Below, one piece after another: positions 1-8,205 of a stretch of DNA of 64,000 nt (within the stretch, counting starts at the first letter, position 1; every line of letters starts with the position of its first letter). The stretch spans positions 300,211-364,210 of the forward strand of contig NZ_AOLN01000001.1 in NCBI RefSeq assembly GCF_000337815.1. Direction: 5' to 3'. The stretch comes from Haloferax mucosum ATCC BAA-1512 (GTDB lineage Archaea > Halobacteriota > Halobacteria > Halobacteriales > Haloferacaceae). The position numbers were made by a program, and so were the translations under genes. The notes under the pieces are model-generated. The model worked only from the letters and a program-made list of their open reading frames with translations, ran no database searches and was not told where the DNA came from.

Positions 1-2
1 CC

Positions 3-380
3 GCGCCGACGGCCGTCGCGCGAGTCGGTCTCGGAGCGATGGTGTTCGCCGCTGGCGTTCACAAACTTCTCGACCCGCTCGCGTGGTCGGCCTACGTCAC
101 AGACTGGCTCGCGCCGTTTCTCGTCGTCTCGCCCGTCGCGTTCATGCTCGTCAACGGCGTCCTCGAAGTCGGCTTCGGCGCGGCCATCGTCGCGGACCGA
201 TACACCAGTGTTGCGAGCGCCGTCGCGGCCGTCTCGCTCACGGTGACGTGTCTCTATCTCGCGGTCGTCTTCGTCGTCGAAGGCGGTCTGTTCGGCGACG
301 TGCTCGCCCGCGACGTCGGTCTCGCCGGACTCGCGTGGGCCGTGCTCGTCGATTCGCTTCGAGGCAGAAATTATAGGTGA
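3..380 (+). CDS. DoxX-like membrane protein (5' end outside the window)
   Basis: This is a hydrophobic protein with about four membrane segments and the AGVHKLLDP type motif that follows the first helix in DoxX/TQO-small-subunit-like proteins. An ATG exists at 39, but the open frame runs to the window edge and the residues before it (TAVARVGLGAM) look like the rest of the first helix. The true start therefore probably lies upstream and the gene is truncated by the window. DoxX-family proteins in archaea are linked to quinone or redox chemistry, but nothing here fixes a substrate. The next gene starts 25 bases downstream. Confidence 0.6.
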   Translation, partial: APTAVARVGLGAMVFAAGVHKLLDPLAWSAYVTDWLAPFLVVSPVAFMLVNGVLEVGFGAAIVADRYTSVASAVAAVSLTVTCLYLAVVFVVEGGLFGDVLARDVGLAGLAWAVLVDSLRGRNYR

Positions 381-405
381 ATAGACACGATACGGTGAGA
401 GGTCC

Positions 406-903
406 ATGTCGTTTCTCTCTCGGTCTCGACGGCGCGCACTGCAGACGCTCGGCGGAGTCGCCACGATGGCGCTTTGCGGATGTACTGGTGCACCCAACCC
501 CTTCCAAGCGCCGTCGGCGCGTATCGCAGAAGTTCAACTCCTCAATACCGACGCCGCAGTCCACCGGTTCGGACTCCGAATCGAGACGGACGAGACCGTG
601 ACGTACGAACGGACGCACGTCGTCGCTCCAGCGAGGAAAGTCGGCACCGACGAGACCGTGACATCGGGCGACAGTTCCACGAACGACTCGGTGACGGCTG
701 AGCCAGTTCCCGTCGTCTCTGACGGACTCCCGGCCGAGCGCGGGCGGCAAACCGTCTCCGTCGAAGTCGTGGGAGAAGGCGAACACGAGTCGGTCACGTA
801 CGAAGACGAGGCGTGCTACAGCGTCGTCGTCGAATATCAGTCGGGCACGCTCAACTTCTTTTCGTCCCGTGGGGACGACAAGTGCCCGGATTCCCAGTCG
901 TAA
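406..903 (+). CDS. Putative Tat-exported lipoprotein, unknown function
   Basis: The 165-residue protein begins with an arginine-rich n-region (SRSRRRALQTLGG), a short hydrophobic stretch and a lipobox-like ALCGC with the lipid-attachment cysteine at residue 26. It is probably exported and anchored at the membrane. The mature part is a small beta-rich domain with acidic and threonine-rich segments, and it resembles haloarchaeal lipoproteins of unknown role. Two further cysteines (in DEACYS and near DDKC) could form a disulfide. Being close to the upstream DoxX-like gene does not establish a functional link. Confidence 0.7.
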   Translation: MSFLSRSRRRALQTLGGVATMALCGCTGAPNPFQAPSARIAEVQLLNTDAAVHRFGLRIETDETVTYERTHVVAPARKVGTDETVTSGDSSTNDSVTAEPVPVVSDGLPAERGRQTVSVEVVGEGEHESVTYEDEACYSVVVEYQSGTLNFFSSRGDDKCPDSQS

Positions 904-919
904 GCGCCACCGTCCCGAA

Positions 920-1279
920 CTACCTGACTGTCGTCGCAAGGATGAGTTGGACGTTCATCAGCCCCGCGACGCCCCACGGCACGGCGACGCCGATTGGAAT
1001 CGACGCGCGATATCGCGCCGGCAGGGTCGTCCACGCACCGACGGCGACCGCGACGACGACGAGTTTCAAAAAGAGCAACGACCCGACCGCACCGAGGGTC
1101 GGCATCAGTGCGAGAACGACCGGATTCAGCTCCGTCAACCCCTGTCCGAGTCCGTACAGCGTGGTCAACACGTCGAGCGCGAACGCCAACATGGTCACGC
1201 CCCAGAGGGCGTGGTCACCGCTCACCGCATTCGACAGCGTCGCTTGGAACCCCCGGAACCGGGGAATCTCGTGGCTCAT
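920..1279 (-). CDS. DUF5658-like small membrane protein
   Basis: The 119-residue protein starts with MSHEIPRFRG and has about four hydrophobic helices. The first carries DVLTTLYGLGQGLTELNP, which resembles the DUF5658 family of archaeal membrane proteins; this assignment is from memory of the family pattern. A longer frame extends upstream to 1357, but its arginine-rich translation looks non-coding, so the ATG at 1279 is preferred. The role is unknown. The gene converges with the lipoprotein gene, only 16 bases apart. Confidence 0.65.
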   Translation of the reverse strand: MSHEIPRFRGFQATLSNAVSGDHALWGVTMLAFALDVLTTLYGLGQGLTELNPVVLALMPTLGAVGSLLFLKLVVVAVAVGAWTTLPARYRASIPIGVAVPWGVAGLMNVQLILATTVR

Positions 1280-1545
1280 GATAGGACACCGACGAACGAG
1301 CGGTCCCGCCGACCGGGAACGTCTCGGCCCTCGATACGAGCCATTGAGTCGGGACACTCCTCAGTACGAACTGCTTAGGTCACTTATCGAGACATTATCC
1401 GGCCGAAAAACTGAGAATTAACGTCCAGTCGTCCAGAAAGACACGAATCCGAACTATTCAAAAGTGCGAGACATTTGGGCTTCGAGACGGGTCCGGACCG
1501 GTACGATTCCGTCGGTGGGAACTCGGCCGGTCCGTCAGGTCCCGT

Positions 1546-3294
1546 TCAGAGGACAGTGCCGTGTTTCTTGTCCGGGAGCGACTTGTCCACGTCGGCGTAG
1601 AACTCGAAGCGGTTGACGAGTTCGTCGCGGAGACTCGACGGCGGGACGATTTCGTCGATGACGACTTCGCTCGCCATCCGGTGGGCGTCGATGTCCTCGC
1701 GGTACTCCTCGCGGAGTTCGGCTTCGCGCTGTTTGCGCGCTTCGGGGTCGTCGATTGCGTCGAGTTTGTTCGCGTAGACGGCGTTGATAGCCGCTTCGGG
1801 ACCCATGATACCGATTTCGCCCGACGGAAGCGCGATGACGCTGTCGGGGTCGTAGGCGGGACCACCCATCGCGTAGATACCCGCGCCGTAGGCCTTGCGG
1901 ACGATGACGGTCTGTTTGGGGACCGTCGCCGACGACGTGGCGTAGATGAACTTCTTGCCCTTTTCGAGAATCGCGTCTTTTTCGACTTGCGACCCGGCCA
2001 TAAAGCCCGGCGTGTCACAGAGGTAGAGCAGTGGAATCTCGTAGGCGTCGCAGGTCCAGATGAACTCTGCGGCCTTCTCGGCGGCGTCGGGGAAGATCGC
2101 GCCCGAGCGCTCTGTCGGCTGGTTGGCGACGATACCGACCGGCCGACCGTCGATGCGGGCGAACGCGGTGACGATTTCTTTCCCGTAGTCGGGTTTCAGT
2201 TCGAACACCGATTCGGCGTCTACGACGCGCTCGATGAGGTCGTGGGCGTCGTAGGGGCGGTTCGGCGACTCGGGAATGAGTTCGTCGATGCCGCCGGGAG
2301 AGAGCCGCGGCGGTTTCGGGTCGGACCGCGGCGGCTTCTCGCCCGCCTTATCGGGCAGATACGTGATGAGTTGCGAGACGAGTTCGCGGGCGTGTTCTTC
2401 GTCGCGGGCGACGAGGTCGGCGCTACCGGACTCTTGGGCGTGCATCTGTGCGCCGCCGAGGTCCTGCATGGAAATCTCCTCGCCGGTCACCATCTTCACC
2501 ATACGCGGCGAGGCGATGGCCATCGCGGACATGCCTTCGACCATTATGGTGAAGTCTGCGAAGACCGGGGTGTAGGCGGCACCTGCGATACACGGCCCGT
2601 AGAGGACGCAAATCTGCGGTACGTAGCCCGAGAGCATCGAGTGGTTGTAGTAGTACTTCCCGATACCTTCGCGGTTGGCGAAGAAGCCGGTTTGTTGGTC
2701 GATGCGGCCGCCGGAGGAGTCCATCAGGTACAACACCGGCTTGCCGGTCTTGAGCGCCCGCTGTTGCATGCGCAGGAACTTCTCGACGCCGCGGCGGGCC
2801 ATCGACCCGGCCTTGACGGTGAAGTCGTTGGCCATGAAGTGCAGGTCGCGGCCCTCGAACTCCGCGGCACCGGTAAGAAGTCCGTCGCCCGGCAGACGGT
2901 TGTTCGGGTCCGCTTCGTCAACCTCGGGCGAGTCCTCGTGCCACGAGTCGAAGTTGGCGAACTTGCCGTCTTCGAACTTCAGGCCCTCGGGGAACCAGTG
3001 GTCGAGGCGGTCGCGGACGAACAACTTCCCCGACTCGGGAAGGCGGTCTTTGTACTTCTGCGGGCCACCGCTGAGGATGTCGGCGATTTCCTCGCGGAGC
3101 TTTGCTTCCCGTTCTGTCGGACTCACCTCGTCGTCGTCGAGTGGGAAGGCGTCTGCGGGCGGTTCGGCGTTCGCCACGGACTCGTCGCCGTCGCCGACGA
3201 AGACGTTCACGTCGGTTCCGAGGTGCCGAGCCAGCGCGCTTGCGATGGCTTCGGCCTCGTCACCGGTCGCGCCGTCGCCGATTCTGACCTTCAT
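1546..3294 (-). CDS. Acyl-CoA carboxylase, carboxyltransferase subunit (PccB family)
   Basis: The 582-residue protein transfers the carboxyl group from carboxybiotin to an acyl-CoA such as propionyl-CoA. Both crotonase-fold halves are visible. The N half has LYLMDSSGGRIDQQTGFFANREG-like biotin/CoA-site sequence and GPCIAGAAYTP. The C half has VGIVANQPTERSGAIFPDAA and LLYLCDTPGFMAGSQVE, followed by AYGAGIYAMGGPAYDPD. It carries an N-terminal extension of about 100 residues compared with ordinary PccB proteins (about 515 residues). No biotin carboxylase or biotin carrier gene is nearby, so its partner lies elsewhere. The ATG at 3294 fits a TATA-like box centred 25 bases upstream; the in-frame ATG at 3333 lies upstream of that box. 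Confidence 0.85.
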   Translation of the reverse strand: MKVRIGDGATGDEAEAIASALARHLGTDVNVFVGDGDESVANAEPPADAFPLDDDEVSPTEREAKLREEIADILSGGPQKYKDRLPESGKLFVRDRLDHWFPEGLKFEDGKFANFDSWHEDSPEVDEADPNNRLPGDGLLTGAAEFEGRDLHFMANDFTVKAGSMARRGVEKFLRMQQRALKTGKPVLYLMDSSGGRIDQQTGFFANREGIGKYYYNHSMLSGYVPQICVLYGPCIAGAAYTPVFADFTIMVEGMSAMAIASPRMVKMVTGEEISMQDLGGAQMHAQESGSADLVARDEEHARELVSQLITYLPDKAGEKPPRSDPKPPRLSPGGIDELIPESPNRPYDAHDLIERVVDAESVFELKPDYGKEIVTAFARIDGRPVGIVANQPTERSGAIFPDAAEKAAEFIWTCDAYEIPLLYLCDTPGFMAGSQVEKDAILEKGKKFIYATSSATVPKQTVIVRKAYGAGIYAMGGPAYDPDSVIALPSGEIGIMGPEAAINAVYANKLDAIDDPEARKQREAELREEYREDIDAHRMASEVVIDEIVPPSSLRDELVNRFEFYADVDKSLPDKKHGTVL

Positions 3295-3314
3295 ACACTG
3301 GGATGTATCACCGG

Positions 3315-3323
3315 ATTCAAAAT
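3315..3323 (-). promoter_or_regulatory. TATA-like box for the carboxyltransferase gene
   Basis: On the minus strand this reads ATTTTGAAT, centred about 25 bases before the ATG at 3294. That spacing suits a leaderless archaeal transcript and supports the chosen start. Inferred from position and composition only. Confidence 0.45.
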
Positions 3324-3410
3324 GGTTTTCCATGTATGTTTCGGCGAACGAACCGAGCGTACGGGTCTCTACAGACCACGTTCGACCGTCGAAAAGAGCC
3401 GTCTCGGAGT

Positions 3411-4304
3411 TCAGTCGAGTGCCGCTTCGAGTTTCGTCACGAGGTCGGTGTTGCCGATGTAGAGCGGCGTGCGCGCGTGGAGTTCGTCCTTGTCAACGTC
3501 CAGAAGCGACTTCGTGCCGTCGGAGGTGGCCCCGCCAGCCGTCTCGATAACGTAGCCGATTGGGTAGCCTTCGAACTGTACGCGGAGTTTGCCCTCCGGA
3601 GCCGACTGAAGCGTCGGGTAACTGAAGATGCCGCCGTAGGTGAGAATCTGATTTACGTCGCCGATCATCGACCCGCCGTAGCGGAGTTTTCGGGACGCGT
3701 CTTGTTCGACCTCGCGGGCGAACGCTTCGAAATCGTCGGTCCAGTCGGGAACGCGGCCACCGAACCCGTAGACAGTTCCGTCTTCGGGGAGTGTGATGTC
3801 CTCGCGGACGAGTTCGTAGCTCGAATCGTCGTAGACGACGTACTCGTTGACGGTGCCGTCGCGGGCGACAATCATCGTCATGACAGGCCCGTAGAGGACG
3901 TAGCCGGCGGCGACGAGGTCGCGGCCGTGCGCCGGAAGCGGCCCGTCGTAGACGGCGAAGATGGTCCCCATGGTGTTGTTCGGTTTGAGGTTTGACGAGC
4001 CGTCGAGCGGGTCGAGTGCGACAGAAAGCGACCCGTTCCCCACGTCGATGGACTCGGCTCGTTCCTCGCTCGCGTACTCGCCGACGCCTTCGAGCGCGCC
4101 GATACGTTCACACAGTAGGTCGTCGGCGAACACGTCTGCGGCCATCTGCGTCTCGCCGCTTGGGTTCTCCTCTTCGGCCGCGACGCGGCGGCCCGGCAGT
4201 CCCGTCCGAATCTCGGGTGCGGTGCTCGCAATGACATCGACGACCTCGTCGATGGTCCGAATTTCGCGCGCCGTGTCGGCGGTGTTGATGTCTTTGGTTG
4301 CCAT
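3411..4304 (-). CDS. fbp: Fructose-1,6-bisphosphatase, class I
   Basis: The 297-residue protein removes the 1-phosphate of fructose 1,6-bisphosphate in gluconeogenesis. The metal-binding family signature DPLDGSSN is at residues 98-105, preceded by the acidic pair in ASEE near residue 80. The substrate-binding region [15 protein letters not shown] and the C-terminal sequence [14 protein letters not shown] are also clear. The ATG at 4304 is preferred over the upstream in-frame GTG at 4313. It overlaps the stop of a short upstream ORF as TGATG, which suggests translational coupling. The length is slightly below the bacterial/eukaryotic class I norm of about 330 residues, as in other halophiles. 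Confidence 0.92.
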   Translation of the reverse strand: MATKDINTADTAREIRTIDEVVDVIASTAPEIRTGLPGRRVAAEEENPSGETQMAADVFADDLLCERIGALEGVGEYASEERAESIDVGNGSLSVALDPLDGSSNLKPNNTMGTIFAVYDGPLPAHGRDLVAAGYVLYGPVMTMIVARDGTVNEYVVYDDSSYELVREDITLPEDGTVYGFGGRVPDWTDDFEAFAREVEQDASRKLRYGGSMIGDVNQILTYGGIFSYPTLQSAPEGKLRVQFEGYPIGYVIETAGGATSDGTKSLLDVDKDELHARTPLYIGNTDLVTKLEAALD

Positions 4305-4438
4305 CACAGACACCTCTCGTCGGGTCCGCGGGAGGTGCGCGCCACGGTCCCACCGAGGTAGGAACCGAGACCGAGGGCTGTCGAAGGCGGAGAGTCCGTT
4401 TGCGGGGATGTGACGGACGTGTCGAAGCCGGACATCAT
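4304..4438 (-). CDS. Small ORF upstream of, and overlapping, fbp (44 aa)
   Basis: This short frame has tandem ATG codons at 4438 and 4435, plus another at 4447, and ends in TGA inside a TGATG overlap with the fbp start. A TATA-like box (4461-4472) predicts transcription starting at about 4438-4440, so the mRNA would begin almost exactly at the ATG of this ORF. The peptide ([15 protein letters not shown], continuing with a Ser/Thr/Gly-rich stretch and ending GPDERCL) matches no family known to me. It may be a small protein or a leader ORF that delivers ribosomes to fbp. Promoter position and stop-start overlap are seen; function is not. Confidence 0.5.
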   Translation of the reverse strand: MMSGFDTSVTSPQTDSPPSTALGLGSYLGGTVARTSRGPDERCL

Positions 4439-4460
4439 CTGGTTCATGATGGTGTAACCC

Positions 4461-4472
4461 AATATATAAAAA
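4461..4472 (-). promoter_or_regulatory. TATA box of the fbp transcription unit
   Basis: On the minus strand this reads TTTTTATATATT. It lies about 28 bases before the ATG at 4438, the normal distance for a leaderless haloarchaeal start. Confidence 0.6.
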
Positions 4473-4775
4473 CTACGTCTATCGGGAACGAGTGATTGTG
4501 CCGGATTTTGCGTTTATGGAGTCCCTAACCAAATATTACGGCAATTTATGCAATGAATAGAACTTACTACACATATAGTAAATCTTCGGGTCCTATGAAC
4601 GCACTTCGGCGAGTCCCCCGCTTTCCGAGTGCGCAGTCTTTCACGTCGATTACGTCGTGCCGCGTTCCATCTTCCCTGTCCCAACCCGTTATTCGCGCTT
4701 GCTCGGATTCGAGGTCTCGTTTTTGCCTCGCTTCTGCCCGCTGACTTTCCCCGCTGATTCCGCCCGTTGACCGCT
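4473..4775. other. Intergenic stretch with no recognised gene
   Basis: This lies between the fbp promoter and the end of the next minus-strand gene. The first 130 bases are AT-rich (tracts such as CAATTTATGCAATG), which fits a regulatory region. The rest is pyrimidine-rich with a short T5 run near 4720. A 63-codon plus-strand frame at 4553 has no convincing promoter or coding bias. No RNA or conserved gene was recognised. Confidence 0.4.
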
Positions 4776-5924
4776 TCACTCCATCGCGTCGAGCGCCTGC
4801 GATTTCCACGCGTTCACGACTGTCGGGTCGATTTGGAGCGCGTCGGCGACGTGTTCCGGGTCCGCGGTGGCGAGTCGTCGGACCGATCGGACGCCCGCCT
4901 CGGCGAGGAGGTCGGCGTCGTCGGCGTCGATTCCGTCGAGCGTCGTCACCGGTTCCGGTTTCGACCGCTCGCGCCACGCGGCCTCGGCGGCGAGCGCGTC
5001 TCCAGAGCCGTCGGCGGACGCGCCCGATTGAGTTTCAGCCCCCCCGCGCGGCGTCCAGTCGCCCCCTCGATTCGGACTGTTGCCCCGCGATTCGTCGGGT
5101 CCGCTCGGCGTCCAATCGCCCGATTGCGTCGGTGAATCGTCGTTTGTCGCGTCCGCTCCCGAGGGTTCCCAGTCGCCCTCGCGGTCCGGACCGCGCGACA
5201 CCGAAGCCTGCCCGGTCGGTGTCCAATCGCCCGAGGTGTCGTCCTCGTCGTCGGTTCCCCAGTCGCCGGAACTCGCGGCGACCCACTCTCGTTCGTCGTC
5301 GCCCAAGCCGCGGACCTGCGAGGACCGGCGGTCTAAGTCCTCACCAGAGCCGAACGACCACGAAAGCGAGTGCCAGCGCCGAATCTTCGCCGCGACGCCG
5401 GGATTGACGTCCGCCTCGACGAGGTCGCGGTAGCACACGTCCCCATCGACGATTGCGCCCGCATCGATGTTCGACGCGGACAGCGACTCGGCCGTCGCCG
5501 GGCCGATGTACTTCAGGTCCTCCAACGCGGTCGGTACCGCGTCGGGCGCGTCGTACGGCCGCGGACTGAGGAGGTGTTCGATTGCCTCGTCGGTGTCCGT
5601 CGGGAGGTCGTCGTGTTCGGTGATGTACGCTTGATAGCTCGATACGGGGAGCCGTAGTTCGGAGCCACCGGTGGCGTCGTCGCCATTCGTTGGCGCACTG
5701 TCGTCGCCATCGTCTCCGTCCGGCGCACTGTCGTCGCCATCGTCTCCGTCCGGCGCACTGTCGTCGCCATCGTCTCCGTCCGGCGCACTGTCGTCCCCCT
5801 CGGATAGCCGCGCGTCGGTCGGGTTCGACTCCTCGTCGGCGTCGGTTAGGTGATCCTGCACGTCCCCCGTTCCCCCTTCAGCGCCGCCTTCGTCTCGTTT
5901 GCCCGTCTCATTCGTGCCAGTCAC
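4776..5924 (-). CDS. Helix-hairpin-helix protein with two low-complexity repeat regions
   Basis: The 382-residue protein starts at a GTG. Residues 1-88 are acidic low complexity, including four near-perfect copies of a ten-residue [14 protein letters not shown] unit. Residues 90-195 form a folded domain with a helix-hairpin-helix-like stretch ([18 protein letters not shown], about 137-154). Residues 219-310 are a linker with five GDW motifs, mostly GDWTPxG, about 18 residues apart. A second helix-hairpin-helix-like stretch ([18 protein letters not shown], about 328-345) closes the protein. Such motifs usually bind DNA non-specifically or mediate contacts in repair proteins; the specific role is unknown. 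The repeat arrays look prone to length change. Confidence 0.7.
   Translation of the reverse strand: MTGTNETGKRDEGGAEGGTGDVQDHLTDADEESNPTDARLSEGDDSAPDGDDGDDSAPDGDDGDDSAPDGDDGDDSAPTNGDDATGGSELRLPVSSYQAYITEHDDLPTDTDEAIEHLLSPRPYDAPDAVPTALEDLKYIGPATAESLSASNIDAGAIVDGDVCYRDLVEADVNPGVAAKIRRWHSLSWSFGSGEDLDRRSSQVRGLGDDEREWVAASSGDWGTDDEDDTSGDWTPTGQASVSRGPDREGDWEPSGADATNDDSPTQSGDWTPSGPDESRGNSPNRGGDWTPRGGAETQSGASADGSGDALAAEAAWRERSKPEPVTTLDGIDADDADLLAEAGVRSVRRLATADPEHVADALQIDPTVVNAWKSQALDAME
5701..5790. repeat. Three perfect 30-bp tandem repeats inside a coding region
   Basis: The unit TCGTCGCCATCGTCTCCGTC followed by CGGCGCACTG occurs three times in a row without change, with partial copies on either side. 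It is in frame and encodes the acidic ten-residue repeat of the helix-hairpin-helix protein. Identity at third codon positions points to recent duplication or slippage. Confidence 0.9.
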
Positions 5925-6039
5925 CGTTGCATATCTCCATTTCGGCCCCGAACTTGAGCGTTTCCGTGATAGTCACGAGTTTGTCACGATTCTCGTCGCT
6001 TCGGCAAGTTTTACCTCACCACCTTGCGCAGTGGCCCAC

Positions 6040-6900
6040 ATGCACGGTACGAACGAGATTGACACGGTGGGCGTTGTCGGTGCTGGAACGATGGGTAACG
6101 GAATCGCACAGGTCGCGGCGATGGCAGGCTACGACGTGGTCATGCGCGACCTCCAAGCCGAGTACGTCGAAAACGGACTCGAATCCATCGCGGACAGTCT
6201 CTCGCGGTTCGTCTCGAAAGACAAACTCAGCGAGAGCGAAGCCGAGGCGACGAAAGACCGCATCACAGGCACGACCGAACTGGACGACCTCGCCGACTGC
6301 GACCTCGTCGTCGAGGCGGCCGTCGAAAACATGGACATCAAGCGCGACATCTTCGCCGACCTCGACGATATCGTCCCCGAGGGCGTCGTCCTTGCGACGA
6401 ACACGAGTACGCTCTCGATTACGACAATCGCGGCCGCGACGGAGCGGCCCGAACTGGTCGTCGGCCTGCACTTCATGAACCCCGTCCCCATCATGAAGGG
6501 CGTCGAAGTCGTCCGCGGCGAGAAGACCGACCCCGAAGTGGTCGAGTTCGCCCACGAGTTCTCCGAGGACCTCGGCAAGGAGACGTGGGAGTCCGACGAC
6601 AAGCCCGGATTCGTCACCAACCGCATCCTGATGCCGTGGCTCAACGAGGGCATTCGCGCCTACGACGAGGGTGTCGCCTCGAAAGAGGACATCGACCGCG
6701 GGATGACCCTCGGCACGAACGTCCCGATGGGACCGCTCACGCTCGCCGACCACATCGGTCTCGACATCTGTCTGGACGCCTCCGAGACGCTCTTCGAGGA
6801 ACTCGGCGATCGATACAAGCCCGCGTACCTGCTCAAGCGCAAAGTCGCCGCCGGCGACCTCGGTAAGAAGACCGGGAAGGGCTTCTACGAGTACGACTAA
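6040..6900 (+). CDS. hbd: 3-hydroxyacyl-CoA dehydrogenase
   Basis: The 286-residue NAD-dependent enzyme oxidises 3-hydroxyacyl-CoA to 3-oxoacyl-CoA in beta-oxidation, or runs the reverse reaction in hydroxybutyrate metabolism. The Rossmann motif GAGTMG is at residues 14-19. The catalytic region GLHFMNPVP gives His144 and Asn147. The C-terminal domain ([14 protein letters not shown], then [10 protein letters not shown] at the end) is complete. The ATG at 6040 is chosen because the frame upstream of it is not conserved in type. It stands alone, in the opposite orientation to the helix-hairpin-helix gene, so the 115 bases between them hold divergent promoters. Confidence 0.9.
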   Translation: MHGTNEIDTVGVVGAGTMGNGIAQVAAMAGYDVVMRDLQAEYVENGLESIADSLSRFVSKDKLSESEAEATKDRITGTTELDDLADCDLVVEAAVENMDIKRDIFADLDDIVPEGVVLATNTSTLSITTIAAATERPELVVGLHFMNPVPIMKGVEVVRGEKTDPEVVEFAHEFSEDLGKETWESDDKPGFVTNRILMPWLNEGIRAYDEGVASKEDIDRGMTLGTNVPMGPLTLADHIGLDICLDASETLFEELGDRYKPAYLLKRKVAAGDLGKKTGKGFYEYD

Positions 6901-6945
6901 TCCGGTCGCGGCGAGGCGACACGCGACCAGTTCAATTTTCGACGC

Positions 6946-7176
6946 TTACGACTTCGATTTCTCTCGGGCGCGCATCACGCCGGCGACGACCACGCTAACA
7001 AGGAAGAACAGACCGCCCACCCCGGCTAGTGCGGCCGCCAGCCCGGCCACCACCTCGGAACTGCCGGTGCCAGCGCCCGCGGCGGCGGTGAGGAGCGCGC
7101 CGAACAGGAAGATGGCGGCGACGAAGCCGCCGACGAAGAGCACGAAGGTCGGCGAGAGGTAGTCGTCTGCGGGCAC
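6946..7176 (-). CDS. Small two-helix membrane protein
   Basis: The 76-residue protein begins at a GTG (VPADDYLSPTF). It has two hydrophobic helices (about residues 10-32 and 42-65) and ends in a short basic tail (MRAREKSKS). The pattern fits small haloarchaeal membrane proteins of unknown role. It converges with the hydroxyacyl-CoA dehydrogenase gene and diverges from the ABC operon. Longer upstream readings of the frame run antisense through the ABC ATPase gene and are not credible. Confidence 0.6.
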   Translation of the reverse strand: MPADDYLSPTFVLFVGGFVAAIFLFGALLTAAAGAGTGSSEVVAGLAAALAGVGGLFFLVSVVVAGVMRAREKSKS

Positions 7177-7257
7177 ACCGGTTCTTTCACCGCCGAAATA
7201 CCAAACTGTTTGCCCGCGACTCGAACGCCTATCAGTTCTGAAACCCCGCGCGAACCC

Positions 7258-7264
7258 TTTTATG
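7258..7264 (+). promoter_or_regulatory. TATA-like box of the ABC-2 exporter operon
   Basis: TTTTATG is centred 27 bases before the ATG at 7288, fitting a leaderless transcript and supporting that start over the in-frame ATG at 7261, which overlaps this box. Confidence 0.45.
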
Positions 7265-7287
7265 CCGTCCCGCGTGAAGGTCTGGCA

Positions 7288-8205
7288 ATGATAACGGTCG
7301 AGAACTTGCGAAAAGCCTACGGCGACTTTCCCGCCGTCGTGGGAAGCGACTTCGCGGTCGAGTCGGGCGAGGTGTTCGGCATCGTCGGCCCAAACGGTGC
7401 GGGAAAGACGACGACGCTGAAGATGCTCGCCGGTCTCGTCGAACCGACCGCCGGCACGGCGTCGGTCCTCGGCTTCGACCCCGAGGACCCCGAGATGCGA
7501 CGCAAACTCGGCTTCCTCCCGGAGGAATCGCCGCTCTACGAGGACATGACGCCGCGGTCGTATCTTCGTTTCTTCGCGGACCTGTACGACGTACCCCGCG
7601 ATGTGGCCGACGAGCGAACCAGCCGAGTGCTCGACCGCCTCGACCTCGAATACCGAGACAGACGCATCGGCGACATGTCCAAGGGGATGAAACGCAAGGT
7701 CGCAATCGCCCGCTCGCTCGTCAACGACCCCGATTTGCTCATCTACGACGAACCCGCGAGCGGTCTCGACCCGCTGACGACGAACGTCGTGCTCGACTTC
7801 GTTCAAGAACTCCGCGACGAGGACAAGACCGTCGTGTTCAGCGCTCACAACTTGTTTCACGTCGAATCCATCTGCGACCGTGTGGTCATCATGAACCGCG
7901 GCGAAATCATCGCCCGCGGGACGGTCCCCGAGATACGTGCGAAACACGGCGAGACGACCTACCGCGTCTACACGACCGTCTCGCTCCCGCAGACCGAAAC
8001 CGAAACCGGTCCCGACGGCGAGCGCCACGTCGCGGTCGTCGATGACATGGCGGCCGTCGAATCGCTCCGCGAAACGGCCGAAGCGGCGGGTGGCCGCGTC
8101 GCCGACATCCGAACCGACGAGGCGTCGCTAGAAGACATCTTCCTCCGACTCGCCGCCGACGCGCCGACGAAGAGCACCGTTGAAGGAGGTCGCGGGCGCT
8201 CGTGA
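7288..8205 (+). CDS. ABC-2 type exporter, ATP-binding subunit
   Basis: The 305-residue ATPase has Walker A GPNGAGKT at residues 34-41, a signature motif degenerate from LSGGQ (DMSKGMKRK), Walker B LLIYDEP, and the switch-region histidine in FSAHNLF. About 80 residues follow the nucleotide-binding domain, as is common for exporters of the NatA/CcmA group. The two permease genes follow with overlaps (GTGA at 8202, then TTG at 10123), so the three products very likely form one transporter. The substrate is not evident. Confidence 0.88.
   Translation: MITVENLRKAYGDFPAVVGSDFAVESGEVFGIVGPNGAGKTTTLKMLAGLVEPTAGTASVLGFDPEDPEMRRKLGFLPEESPLYEDMTPRSYLRFFADLYDVPRDVADERTSRVLDRLDLEYRDRRIGDMSKGMKRKVAIARSLVNDPDLLIYDEPASGLDPLTTNVVLDFVQELRDEDKTVVFSAHNLFHVESICDRVVIMNRGEIIARGTVPEIRAKHGETTYRVYTTVSLPQTETETGPDGERHVAVVDDMAAVESLRETAEAAGGRVADIRTDEASLEDIFLRLAADAPTKSTVEGGRGRS

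Noticed and set aside
6946..8028. Long minus-strand frame covering the ABC ATPase gene
   Set aside because: Only its last 76 codons look like real protein (membrane helices). The rest is an antisense shadow of the ATPase gene.
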